Shown here one piece after another: positions 11,253 through 24,300 of a DNA stretch of 64,000 bases. The DNA is from Buddleja alternifolia (lineage: Eukaryota > Streptophyta > Magnoliopsida > Lamiales > Scrophulariaceae). The position numbers and the translations under genes are program-made. The stretch covers positions 22,884,375-22,948,374 of the forward strand of contig CM033408.1 in assembly GCA_019426215.1 (NCBI GenBank). The letters are read 5' to 3'. Within the stretch, counting starts at the first letter, position 1. Each line of letters starts with the position of its first letter. The notes beneath the pieces are model-generated. The model saw only the letters and a list, made by a program, of their open reading frames with translations, searched no databases and had not been told where the DNA came from.

Positions 11253-14200
11253 ATGGCGTTGAGACCAGTAACATCGCCATTCTCAGCTTGCTCTTCCAAA
11301 ACCCACTTCAGAAACCTGTTTTTCTCGAACCCAAAATCAAGATTTCTCGAAAATCAACGGCCCTCCAGAGACAACACTTTGGTATTATCTGGTGGGAGAA
11401 GAATTGGAGAAATGGTGAAGGCTTGTGTAAAATTGGAGGACAAAGATGTTTCGGAAACTGGGAGCAACGAATGGGGGAAGGTTTCGGCAGTGTTGTTTGA
11501 TATGGATGGAGTGTTATGTAACAGTGAAGAGCTATCGCGATTGGCTGCAGTCGATTTGTTTTCTGAAATGGGCGTTCAAGTCACTGTACAGGATTTCGTG
11601 CCTTTCATGGGCACAGGTATATTATTATTTACTTGTATTTTTCGATTTTCAGGTTTCGTTTATCCAGCCTCATGTTTTGATATAGACAATGCTAGTTCTG
11701 TTTAGTTTGATGATAGTTAGTCTACTTTTCGGAGTTCATGGCTTAATTTCTCGTTTTCGCATGTGTTATAGTTCATCTAGTCTGAAGTTGTTGTAATTTG
11801 AATTAAGATACAGCATGGTTGATCACATACCTAATTTATTTGTCCAACTTATGATCAGTTTGAGAGATCAGAAATTGTGATTTCCTCCTTTTCCAAAGTG
11901 TGACAAAAGCAATTCAACTAGATTTAGTAAGTACGTGATAAACGGTCATATTATTGTAAGGATTCATTGTTTTTCTTTTGAATTCTGGGAATGAGCCTTC
12001 TACTCCCTGGTTGGGAGCAAACCGTATATGCTATTTTGTTCTGTATTAAGTTTCCAAATCTAAGAGAAGGCTCGTCCCAGTGTTTTAATCCAAATTCGTA
12101 CAGAGTTTGGTACGCCGCACGATTGTTGATGTTGAGTCCCATATTAAGTAATCTACTTTCACTTATATAACTGAAAAAGCATACATACTTCTCAAATTGC
12201 TATTATTATCCTTTATATTTAGATTTGTTTCTGGACTATAGTTGCTTGATTGCATTTAAACGTGTGCTAATTGTTGTGATCCCACGTAGTCATTCAGATA
12301 AACTGAAGTGTCATGGGGCAAGCTCAAACTATAATTAAATTTTATCTGAGGATTTCCTCTTTTACTTATTCATTCTTTCCGTTTTCTTCGTTTTCCCCGA
12401 TAACCAGTCACCTATCCTCCACCCTTCGACGATCTCCTGCCACCCACCATGTGTGAAAAACTTTTAGTGGCTACACTTTTCACTTTCATTACATTGACAT
12501 TGAATGTGCAAAGTAGCAATATTTCTTTTCCTTGTGGGTGAGTGCTTTATGGTTTCCTTTTTTACTGCTAACAATTACCTCCTTAATTCTAATACCCCTT
12601 CTTTTGAGGATGCATGCTGTTTTCTTGTCTGATCGGATTGATGCGTTCCTTTTTCTTATCTATCTCAATTCCATCGAATCAGAATGCACATTCCATTTTC
12701 ATTAATTTGTTTATGATGCTTGCGCGAAGAACTTCTATATTGGTCCAGACATTTTGTGACGCCCCATCAAATTCAGGCATCCTACCTCACAGGCTAGAGG
12801 CAATATTTTCTCTTCATTCAGTGCTTTGTGCTTATCCACATGTCAAGAATGCACCTTAACGTGTTGTAGAATTGCAAATAACATATACCGGTGAATGTCT
12901 CTTAAGAGCATTTCAAGTACCGAGATGTCAAATATAACCTACAAGCGAGTTAAATATAGTAATAGTGATTGGTTTATTGAAGTCCTGCCACTGAGGATTG
13001 AAGGTTTATAATCTTTCACTTCTGTTGAAGCCAAAGCTTCATACTGTTACATATCATGTCCCATGAACCGAGTTATTCATAGAATTACTAAAAATCAATT
13101 AGTGGGATGTTAGTAGTTTACCATTTCCTTCTTTTTTTCATCCTCTATGCATTTCATTACTTTCGTTGCTTCCTCCTTCCCTCTTCTGTCTATTCTGTGT
13201 GTCTGAGAATGCATATTCTCACTAAATATGACAGGTGAAGCGAACTTTTTAGGAGGTGTTGCTTCTGTGAAGGGTGTCAAAGGATTTAACCCTGAGGTGG
13301 CAAAGAAGAGATTTTTTGAGATATACCTGGATAAGGTGATTAATCAATAATTTTGTGTCATTTTGTTATCTATCTTATTGTAATGTTCAAAAATCCACTT
13401 GACCTCATGAACTTATTTCACTTCCTGCAGTATGCAAAGCCAAGTTCTGGAATAGGTTTTCCTGGTGCCTATGAACTTATAGAACAGGTATTGACTAGTA
13501 AACACTATGATTACCCATTTTCAGTGTCTTATTTGCTGTTGAATTTACTGTCTGATGAACAGTGTAAAAGCAGAGGTCTAAAAGTTGCTGTTGCTTCAAG
13601 TGCTGACCGTATCAAGGTTGATGCCAACTTAGCAGCTGCTGGTTTGCAGCTGTCAATGTAAGTTTGTTTACATTTATTTTAAATAATTTTGTAATTTTCA
13701 CCATTGCTATATGTTTTTGAGATCACTTGATGTACCAGTAAATTGTGTTCATATGGTATATCATAGAATTAGATCATTCTGCAACTTCTTTACTGCATAA
13801 AAGACCTTGTAACTGTGACACTACGGAAGTTGCTCTAACCATATATCTTTCTATAAGCTATAGTTGGCTGTTTAATTAAAATTTTAATGATTGCTAACAT
13901 TTTGTCCACTTTTCAGTTCATCAGAATTTCAATAATTCATTACTAATCAGTGTTGGACGAATTATGATCTAGAATTTTCAAATAGGAAAATTACTAACAT
14001 GGAAAGGTTCCAAAATTAGTTTACATTTGTAAACCTATGATTAATGAATCCAAAAACAATCAGGTTTCAATATTGCTCCTTTCAGGCGAACTCAAAACCA
14101 TTTATGTAAACAATAATGCATATTTGGCAGATTATTAGAAGTATATGTGTGCTTTTCTATGGTGAAAATGATTAAGTTGACTATCATGGAGTTAACGTTT

Positions 14201-15354
14201 CGTCACTCTACCCCTGGACTGAAATAATTAATGTTAAGATTCCTTAAGAAGCTCTAGCAGATATAAATGCACATCACTGTTTCAGTCTTTAGCAATGGAA
14301 TTGAGTAGTACATAGTTAGTATCTACGTTTTATATTTATATCCTGTCAGAGGATCTCGTGGCACTTAATAAATTAAATTGACATATTCAATAAGTCATGT
14401 AGTAACTTTAAGTTTCCAAAATTCTTTCTGAATTTCCGAGATATGTTTCTGTGGTACTTCTCCTTCTATATTAACAGGTTTGATGCTATTGTGTCTGCGG
14501 ATGCATTTGAAAACTTGAAACCTGCTCCTGACATATTCCTAGCAGCATCAAAAAATTTGGACGTGCCCATAAATGAGGTATAGATGAAATTACATCGAAG
14601 AACTGGAGCATCTAATTCATATTTTTTTTCCAGAATTCTAATATCAAGTATGTATTTGCGAAAGTATCTAAGTTTTTGAAATCTTGGTATTTAAGGATTG
14701 GATGGGAAGTTCAGATTTTTAGTAAGGACTGGAAGTTGTTCTGATGCTTCCATCTATATGCAGTGCATTGTAATTGAAGATGCTTTAGCTGGAGTGCAAG
14801 CCGCGAAATCAGCTGGCATGAGGTACGCTTGTGTTTGCAATTTCACTTGATTTATACTTCATTTTCTAAATCTTCTGTCTTTTTTTTTTTTTTGTTCTAG
14901 ATATCTTTTTATTTTCTCTTTCTCCTTCAATTTTGCTTTCCTTGTTGATAAGTTATGGATCTTTTTGTTTCACCAGTTTGCCCTCTTTCTCTTTGTTACC
15001 TTAATGACACTTCTTCTAGTTGTTCTTGTCTCCTGATTATTGCTCGAATTTCATTTATTTTGTTGTTTCTCTCCTAAAAAATATTGAGAATGGAAATTAG
15101 TAACTATTTGCTGTTCTGATACTTTTGTTAAGTTGCAACTTTTATACTATATGTCGTTATCTCCACCCCTCTATCCCTCTTGCTAATTTTAATTTCTTTT
15201 CTTTTCTAACCAATTTGCTCTCCTTGCAGATGCATAGCTGTAACGACGACATTAGCAGAAGATACTTTAAAGGCAGCCGGTCCGTCACTTATAAGAAAGG
15301 AGATAGGAAATATTTCTCTTGATGATATTCTCAATGGTGGCACTGGTTCCAATA
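11253..15354 (+). other. SOQ1: SOQ1 exons 1-7: transit peptide and HAD phosphatase domain
   Basis: Residues 1 to about 55 are rich in S, R, F and N with almost no acidic residues, as in a plastid transit peptide. The HAD domain follows with the nucleophile motif DMDGV (D83, D85), motif II serine in VASSAD (S186), motif III lysine in NLKPAPD (K220) and motif IV ED (244-245). This is the beta-phosphoglucomutase-like HAD subfamily by appearance. The ATG at 11253 is chosen because it opens a frame with the transit-like segment directly ahead of the HAD core. A shorter start at 11413 (MVKACV) would lose the transit peptide. Confidence 0.9.
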
Positions 15355-18300
15355 GTATGTAGTCGTGGGAGTACATTTTTGGATTGCCTTTTTGCATTAC
15401 TAATAATGTATTATGTTTCAGAATCTTTTGTATAAGATGTGACAGAGAAACTGAGGCATACTTCTTGTAATGAATCGTTGTACTTGAAAGTCTATTTGTC
15501 TAGTGATGAATTAAGGTTTTTGTTTCCTGCAAGTTGATGTTTCTGTGGCCTTTGGGCTTTCATTCCCAAAACAAAGTAAAGGCTCTTCGGTCGCCTTTGG
15601 ATTGAAAATTTTGGGAGCAAAGGATTCCAAGTCCACAATAACAAGTCCGTTGAGTTTGTCCGGATAATTTCAGTTATGATGGATTTCAAATCGTTTAGTA
15701 CCAGTTTTGAGCTATTTTTCAATCATAATTATGGATTTCAAATCTATCTAATATTAGAGTAATTTGAAATCCTTAGCTCCGAAGCCTTTCCTCAGATCAA
15801 ATCTTCCACTCAGACGAAACCTTAGTGATATTCAATTTCTTGTAAATAGTTATTTTTTGGTGCTTTACATCCTGAGTTCTAATGTAAAATAATATCTAAT
15901 GACTAGAAAATATTGCAGATGCAGAGATGCAGCCTTCTCAATCTATTAGTGGTGCTGAACAAAGTCTGCCCAATTCATACAGTAGAGAAATTAGATCATT
16001 TGAGGATAAAGATTCTTTTGGAGGTGCTACCTTCACAATTGGAGGGTAAGGATGATTTTCATAATACGAATCCTTGAAATAAATTGTAGTAAGGAAATTT
16101 TATAATTCGTTTATTACACATAAATTTTCATTTACTCCACTTCTTTCACTTAAGATGTCTTATCATGATGTGTGAAATTCTGAGGCCATAACATTGTTGT
16201 AGGTAACTTTCCCTAAGTTACGTTGGACAAAATTGCTTCGTGATTTTATTGAAATTCTAAAATCATGTTCTAGCATCAACTTATACTAGTTTTATTTTTT
16301 CTTTGCAATTAAAAACGTATGGGGTGAAGAGTAAGAGTTATTATATTGTATCAAAGTAGAAAAGTTATATAGAAGTGTCATATTCTGTAATCCAATCCCA
16401 TATTGGTAGATAAATTGTGAAATTATCAAGGCAAACAATTTATGACATTAGTAGAACCCTAATTAGTGCCAAAAAGGGAGGGTACATGCTTATGAAGTAC
16501 AAAATTTAAAAACCACATAAAACTTAATTGATTGGCTGATAATTGTGATTTTTCGGATGTAAAATTGAACTCCGTATTTATTACACAATATAGTGAGCAA
16601 AATTCCAGTCTTATTCCTTTAATTTGTTTAATCTAGATTGGTTACTGTTAGAGCTTAGAATTTTTATGTCTTCAAAATTTTGTGATAGGTGTCCATGGAG
16701 GAAGAAAAAATGTCCTTTGGGATATTTTTCTTATATAAGAATAATACTACAATAACTTTAATTTTCAAGCTTGTGTAGGAAGATATTTTGTGAACTACCC
16801 ATTGAATCGCGCAGTTTGAAAATAGAAATATTGAACCCAAAAAGCTCTATATATTATACTACAGATTACCATGATTTGCATCTAATTTAGTGTTGTCTAC
16901 GAGTGATACTTCAGCCAATCAAGCTCTATATATTAAACTGTAGATTACTATGATTTGCATCAAATCCAGTGTTCTCTAGGAGCGACACTTCAGCCAAACA
17001 TGGGAGCCGAACTCTTGAAGCAACCACTAACGGGTTTTTATGATAATAATTATTATTATGGCCAATTCTTTGGTGACCTTCAGGATTAACCTGGAGTTTA
17101 AACTAGTTATTTTAAGTAGTATTTCAAGACAGCCTCTTTGTTCTTGACTAGATTTCGCTACTTTAAAGACACTAAAACTTGTGTTAATAACATGACGCTG
17201 TTATTTCAAATTCTGGAATTTTCTTGCAAAAATTTTCGTCATTTTCTTTCTATTTGAGGTTTGGATAAACCAAAAAGTAATGAAAGAGAAAAGAAAAAGG
17301 ATTACAGAAAAATATGCTGTCACTAGTGTAATAAGACATTCAGTCCGATACTCCTTGAAATTGCAGAAATGATTTGTTGACAGGTTTCAGGGTTCTCGGC
17401 GAGACATTGTAAGATATGGAAGTTTGGGAATTGCTGTTTCTTGCCTTCTCTTCACCATCGCAAACTGGAAGGTATACTGCTGTTCTATGAGAAACCAAAT
17501 TTAAAGTCTTCCATTTGGATACTTAACTTCAAATCCACTTTTTGCACTGTGTACGTATCTCTAGAAGCTTCCATGTCTTTTCAGGCCATGCAATATGCAT
17601 CTCCAAAAGCTATCTGGAATTTGTTTTTTGGGGCTGGCAACCCTCCTTTTGGACAGAATGAAGGTCTATTCATCTACATTAGACTTATCTGTACTATATA
17701 TGATTAACTCTGTGCATCTTCTGTAATTACTCTCATTATTTGATATTCAGATGCATAACTCTTGCTACACATAAATGTATGTGTATAGAATGAATTTTGC
17801 TGCTGAATTCAGGAGAGGAAGAAATGAAAATTACAATCCTCTTGCCTTTTGGTGGTTGCAGAAGAGTCTCGTAATGAGAGAATCCGACAGTTTGTGAACT
17901 ACATATCTGATTTGGAGAAAAGGTATTTAGAGATATTGTTTGTTTTTTAAAAAAAATTGTTAAATCCATTTAACTTTCCTGATTTGCACTTGCACCTATA
18001 TATATATATTTATATATATATGAATTCGAATTCTCTTTTTGCTTACTTAAGATCTTATCTGCTACTTCATTTCATGTAAGGGGAACTGCAACAACTGTGC
18101 CAGAGTTTCCATCTAAACTTGACTGGCTGAACACAGCTCCTCTTCAGTTACGCAGGGTAAAGCCTGTTTATAGTATTTTTGCTGCTATGTTATTTTCTGT
18201 TCTATTTATGTTATTTTCTTCTCACAATAAATTCCTCGGCCAGCATATTCTACGACGAAGCTTTGATCATTGAACTTTTTGTTTGAATGTCACGAGCCTT

Positions 18301-21300
18301 ACTTAATACAGACTTCTAGCTAATATCTGAAAACCTTTTTGTGTGACTGACCTGAAAATATTTTCCACGTCAAACTTATGTAGACAATAAAGCTGGAAAA
18401 CTTCTTATAGGGTGCTAATATGATTCTCCTGTCTTGGTATTATTGTCTTACTTTACATACTCATCCTTTATGCATACAATAAACATACAATAAATAACTT
18501 GGATTACAGTCCATGAATAAAATAAGTGTTGGCGGTAAAAGTTCTAAGTTCTCTTAGTCTTGCTTCCTTAGTTGGTCATGTACTTTCTCGCATAATAGAG
18601 AGCTTTTGAGTTTTTTTTTTTTTTAAATTCTAAATGTATGCATATACTGTCTTCAAGCAGTAGTAACATGATAGATTAAAGATATGATGCCATTGATAGA
18701 TTAAAGATATGATGCCATTTCTGACATAATCCTCTAAATGGACAGGACTTGAAAGGAAAAGTGGTTCTTCTGGATTTTTGGACGTACTGCTGTATAAATT
18801 GTATGCATGTGTTACCAGACCTAGAGTTCCTTGAGAGAAAGTATAAAGATATGCCAGTGAGTTCCTACTCTACTATTTTTTCAGTTTGTTAATACCTTGT
18901 GACGTTTAGTCTGTGAAACTTGAATGGAATTAAGAGAAATTGTATTGAGAATGCCGCGGTGGTATACCTTTTTCTTTCAGAACCTCGCCTTTTGTTTTTC
19001 TCTGATTCGCCGTTGTTCCTGTTATTTACTGTCGCTATGCGTACTTGTGGGAGTCTATTTCTCTTTTTTGTTTGAATGTACGTCGTGAGTATAGTGCATT
19101 GAATAGGACTGAACACAGCATACATGCAGTGAAGATACAGAATTGAGCAAGAAGGTTTTAGATATGTTTTGTTTGATTTAAAAACGAAAAGGGAAAAAGT
19201 AGAATCTTGTCATTAGAAACATAAAAGCAGAAATGGATTTTCTTATTTGCTACAACAGGATATGGTGGAATTACTCCATGGTCATGATTTACTATTTTGC
19301 TTATAACAGATAACTTGAATGTAACTTGTGTAAGCTAATTGCTAATCATTTGAGTAATACGTGGTTATTATAGTTTGTTGTTGTAGGAGTGCATTCTGCC
19401 AAGTTTGATAATGAGAAAGACTTGGAAGCCATTCGTAATGCAGTTTTACGCTATGGAATCACTCATCCAGTAAGTACTTCTGTTCACCTTACTTATAATT
19501 TAAATTTAGAAAGTGTGGGCTCAAGATATAGTTTGGCATAGTCCTTACTAAGTAACACTAGCAACAGAATGACTATAAGAATATTGCATATGAGCATAGA
19601 AACAATACAAGCGTATGAGATAACACAAAGTTGACTACAGAGCTCCAACAATCATAAGTTCGCCCCAAGCTTAAAGCTCGATTCTTATTAATTCCAGAAC
19701 TAAATGATTGAAAACATTTAAACCCTAAGCTATATATAAATGCTAACTAAACAAGGAAACCTATTTAAACTTAACTACTGACTCCTAATGAAATAAGTAA
19801 ATAAACACCTAAACCAACAAGGAAACTTAATTAAACAAGGAATCCAAACAAGAGAATAAAATTATAAAACAAAACATAAATAACTAAATCAACTAAATTT
19901 GCTTCTTCCTGCCCCTCACGTAAATCTTCCACGGAGTCTCTCCTTCGTTCTGCCTTCACCCGTTTCGTAACAATTCCTCCCCCTCTTAAAAACAGCCTTG
20001 TCCCCAAGGCTGAACCCAAGAAAATGCTGCATATGCTTGTTTCAAGAGGCACTATAACCCAGTATGACAAAAAATACTATCACGAATTTCTTCAAGGTTG
20101 AATGAAATAAATTGTTCGTCGTTTCCTGGAATGTCGCTAGTGCGTTTGTCACGCCAAAAAGCATGACCAAGAACTCCTAGTGCGTATTCTCCTTCATAGT
20201 TAGTTGTATTGTATTCTCCTTTGTAACATGGTGTATCTCGAACGGTTGTTCAGCTCAGGCTAACCCTCCTAAAGGGTCGGTGCCATCAAAAACAGGGAGT
20301 GCGGTGGTGGTGTAGGTGATGATTTTGGGCGTGGTGGACTGCGGAGTTGGACTGGCGGGAGGTGGAAGTATGTCGACGGTGACATTCTAGGGGCGGTGGC
20401 GACGGGATTGAGAGAAGCAATGACCAATAGGATTTCGGCTAGGCAATTTTGATGGAATCCAACCTCGAGTTCAATTGCGCTTGACCTTGAGCGTGGACTT
20501 GAACGGTTTCCTCTAGTGCTGCGAGGCGTGATTCACCGGAAGTTGATCGGGTCATGGTGGCGGCATAAATATCCGGCAAGTAGGGCCAAATTAATAGCAC
20601 GTACTTTAATTAAAATGATAATTCAACAAGAAATAGTTCTTGCCCTAACAAAACATACGTTTGCCCCAACCTTAAAGCTTGATTCTTATTAATCCCAAAA
20701 TTGAATGAATAAAAACGTTTGACCCCTAAGCTATATATAAAACCTAACTAAATGACTTTTAATAAAACAAGGAAACCTATTTAAACTTAACTACTAACTC
20801 CTAATTAAACAAGTAAATAAACTCCTATACCAACAAGGAAATTTAATTAAACAAGGACTCCAAACAAGGGAATAAAATAACAAAACATAAATAACTAAAT
20901 TAACTAAATATGTTTCTTCCCGCGCCTCACGTAAATCTTCCACGAAGTTTCCTTCTTTTTGCCTTCGTTCGTTTCATAACAAAATCCCTTTCCTTAGCTG
21001 ATTGTAAAACAAAATTAGTCATCTGCAAACTTTCAACATAATGGAGTCAACTCTTGACAATATCCAAGTTTTTCGTTAAGAGGAGGTGAATGTACACAAC
21101 CGAAATGTAAAAGAAAATACGATTGAACCAAAAAATCAAGTTTTTACCAAAAGAAAAAATAAACAAGAAATCAAGTTAGAAAATGAAACAACATTCTCAA
21201 TAATATTTTTATTTTTTGCATTTATCCATTATATATTCTTAGTTAGATGGAACAATGTCATACTTTGAATGTGCAAAGTGATACCAAGTATATAGTTGAG

Positions 21301-24300
21301 GGGCCAAACTAAAGTCACACTAATTATCGTTGGACCAATAATTAAGTTTAATAAAGAGAAAGTCTTGGCGGCAATTCTTAATGCTGTTATGGAAATGGAA
21401 TCAACTATTATCTTACCAATTTTCCATAAATAGGTATGGTCATGTAAATTTAGGATGTGATTGTGCCAAAGTACGTTGCAATAGGATCTTACAAAATAAG
21501 TAGATATATTTATGTTACTGTGTGTATCTATACACGTATATGTGTAATATAATCTGTATGATTGTGTTTACTGTTGATGCTTTATACTAAGGCATAGCCC
21601 GTCGAACTAATTGATTCTATGCAATCATTTGGAATGTGCTAATACCCAGGTTGTCAATGATGGTGATATGTATTTATGGCGAGAGTTGGGTGTAAGTTCA
21701 TGGCCTACTTTTGCCCTTATTGGGCCCAATGGCAAGCTTATAGCGCAAATAGCTGGTGAAGGTCACCGAAAGGTACCGTTTCCTCCAATTCTTCCCTAGA
21801 TATTTCATCTTTTTTCTTGTGACCAGCTTGTACATAGTTTGCTTTAAGCTTCTTGTGTCAAGAATGTGTACAATAGTATATTATAATAGGAAAGCAATGA
21901 TTATGTGACGTCTGGAAAGTTTGGTCACTTTTAATGTTCAACTACTATACTTTTGTGTTAAAAAGAGATTACGAAGATGAAGAGAACTAATGATTAGGAA
22001 AAAACCTTTCTTCATCTCGTTCTTGAACCCTACCACTTCTCCTTCTTTTACATATTTTTCACTTGTATAATTTTTAATTGTAAAGTTTTGCAATTATTTT
22101 GCATAAACTTCTTCTGAATATTATGTTATGACTGATGGATGCTTGATAATAACCTCTTGCCAATATTAGCATTACGTCAATCTATAGACGAAGATCTATT
22201 AATTATGTCGTTGACTAGGTAATTTCAGAACAGTAAATAACTGTTATAATAGGAAAATATAGATATTTAGGCAGATATGTAGGGATTTGAATAAATCCCT
22301 TACCTTACTTAGATGTATCTTGTGTGTATATATAGGTGTATTATTTTCATATCAATATACAGAAAATTCCCACATCCTTCTCAACATGGTATCGAGCCAG
22401 CTAAAACCCTAGGGTTCAAAATTTTTTTTGGTTGACCAAGTGTGCAACCTCGTTTCTGCCAGTATCGAGTGCCTCTTTGATCTCACCGCCCCCAGGAGAT
22501 TCGTCGTCCCGATTCCGGCCGATCCCCAAAATTCGGCCACTCTCCGAGTTGCGCATGGATCTCACGCGCCGACAGTAGGTTTCGCCCATCTTTCACGCGC
22601 CGGTGCATGGAGGCGCGTGCGTCCGCCTCTCGCTTTCCGGTCACCGGTACCGGAGTCGCCGTCTTCTGCTCTTTCTCACCCACAGGTTTATTTTGCCATT
22701 TCGTGCGTTGTTTTGGTCTGGGTTTGCACAGTTCAGTGTCTGCATTATTTCTTCCTGTCTACTGCTCTATCTCTGCTGTGTGTTGTTTGGGTTTTCTCTT
22801 TTAGCTGTTAGTATCTCATGGGTGATGAACAAAAGACCGTAGTTATGACTGATGTGATTCCGGTCATGTCTAAAATTACAGAACATAAATTGCTTGGTCC
22901 GAATTATCTTGATTGGTGTAAAACTGTTAGAATATATTTGCGAAGTATCTCTAAGGATGATCATCTTACTGATGATCCACCCAAAGATGATACTCGCAAA
23001 GAATGGTTGAAAGATGATGCGAGATTATTTTTACAAATTCGGAATTCTATTGATACTGAAGTTGTTAGCCCGATTAATCACTATGAGTATGTCAAAGAAC
23101 TGATGGAATATTTAGAATTCTTGTATTCGGGTAAAGGGAATCTTTCACGTATTTATGAAATTTGTAAGGAGTTTTATTGTCCTGAGCAAAATGATCAGTC
23201 TCTTCAGACATATTTTATGAACTTTAAGAAGATTTATGAATTGAGTATGTAAACTGAAATGTAAGAGATATAGGTTGGAGGAAAATAATATTTCTTCTCA
23301 TAATTTTCTCTAACTTACAATAGCATTATATGATCCCCTTTTATAGAAGATTACTAGAATAATAAAAAAGGAAACTAACTAATGATATAACCTATTCTAG
23401 GACAAATTCCTTAACATAAGGAGTTTGTCTAAAACTATTTACACAAAATAGAAATCTGAATTAAAGTGCCACAATATAATCAAATCCTCTTCAAATAATT
23501 TAGGCAAGATTCCAGCCTAATAATTCCTGCAATTTAGCCAGATAACCATATTTCCTTATTTTCAACACTCCTCCTCAAGCTGGCTTGAAGATATCTTCCA
23601 TTGCCAGCTTGCCGATCAAACTATCAAATTGTGCCTTGTGTAGCCCCTTTGTTAGTATATCTGCAATCTGATTTGTGGTGGGGATATATGTCATGCAAAT
23701 CAATCCCGTATCAAGTTTTTCCTTGATGAAATGCTTATCCACTTCTACATGTTTTGTTCTATCATGTAGAACGGGATTATGAGCAATTGAAATGGCTGCT
23801 TTATTGTCACAATACACCTTTATGGGCGAAGGATTAGATATTTTCAGCTCTTCTAACAATCTTTTAATCCATATTACCTCACAAATTCCTTGAGCTACTG
23901 ATCTAAATTCTGCTTCTGCACTACTCCTAGCCACCACATTTTGTTTCTTACTTCGCCAAGTAACAAGGTTTCCACCAACAAAGGTACAGTAGCCCGAAGT
24001 GGATCTTCTATCAGTAACACTCCCTGCCCAGTCTGCATCAGTGTAGGCTTCAATTTGTAGATGTCCTCGGTTTTTAAATAATAACCCCTTTCGAGGAGTT
24101 CCTTTTAAATATCTCAAGATCCTATACACCGCATCAAAGTGTTCGGATCCCGGTGAATGCATGAATTGACTCACCATGCTTACTGCAGAAGCTATGTCCG
24201 GACGTGTATGAGATAAGTAAATGAGTTTTCCAACAAGTCGTTGGTATTGTTCCTTGTTCACCACCTCTTCGGGTTTAGCAAATTGAAGCTTTTGGTTAAG

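Noticed and set aside
22428..22811. 127-codon open frame and overlapping frames near the outer Copia leader
   Set aside because: They lie between the primer-binding site and gag in the untranslated leader and resemble no protein; the higher GC content alone opens several frames.
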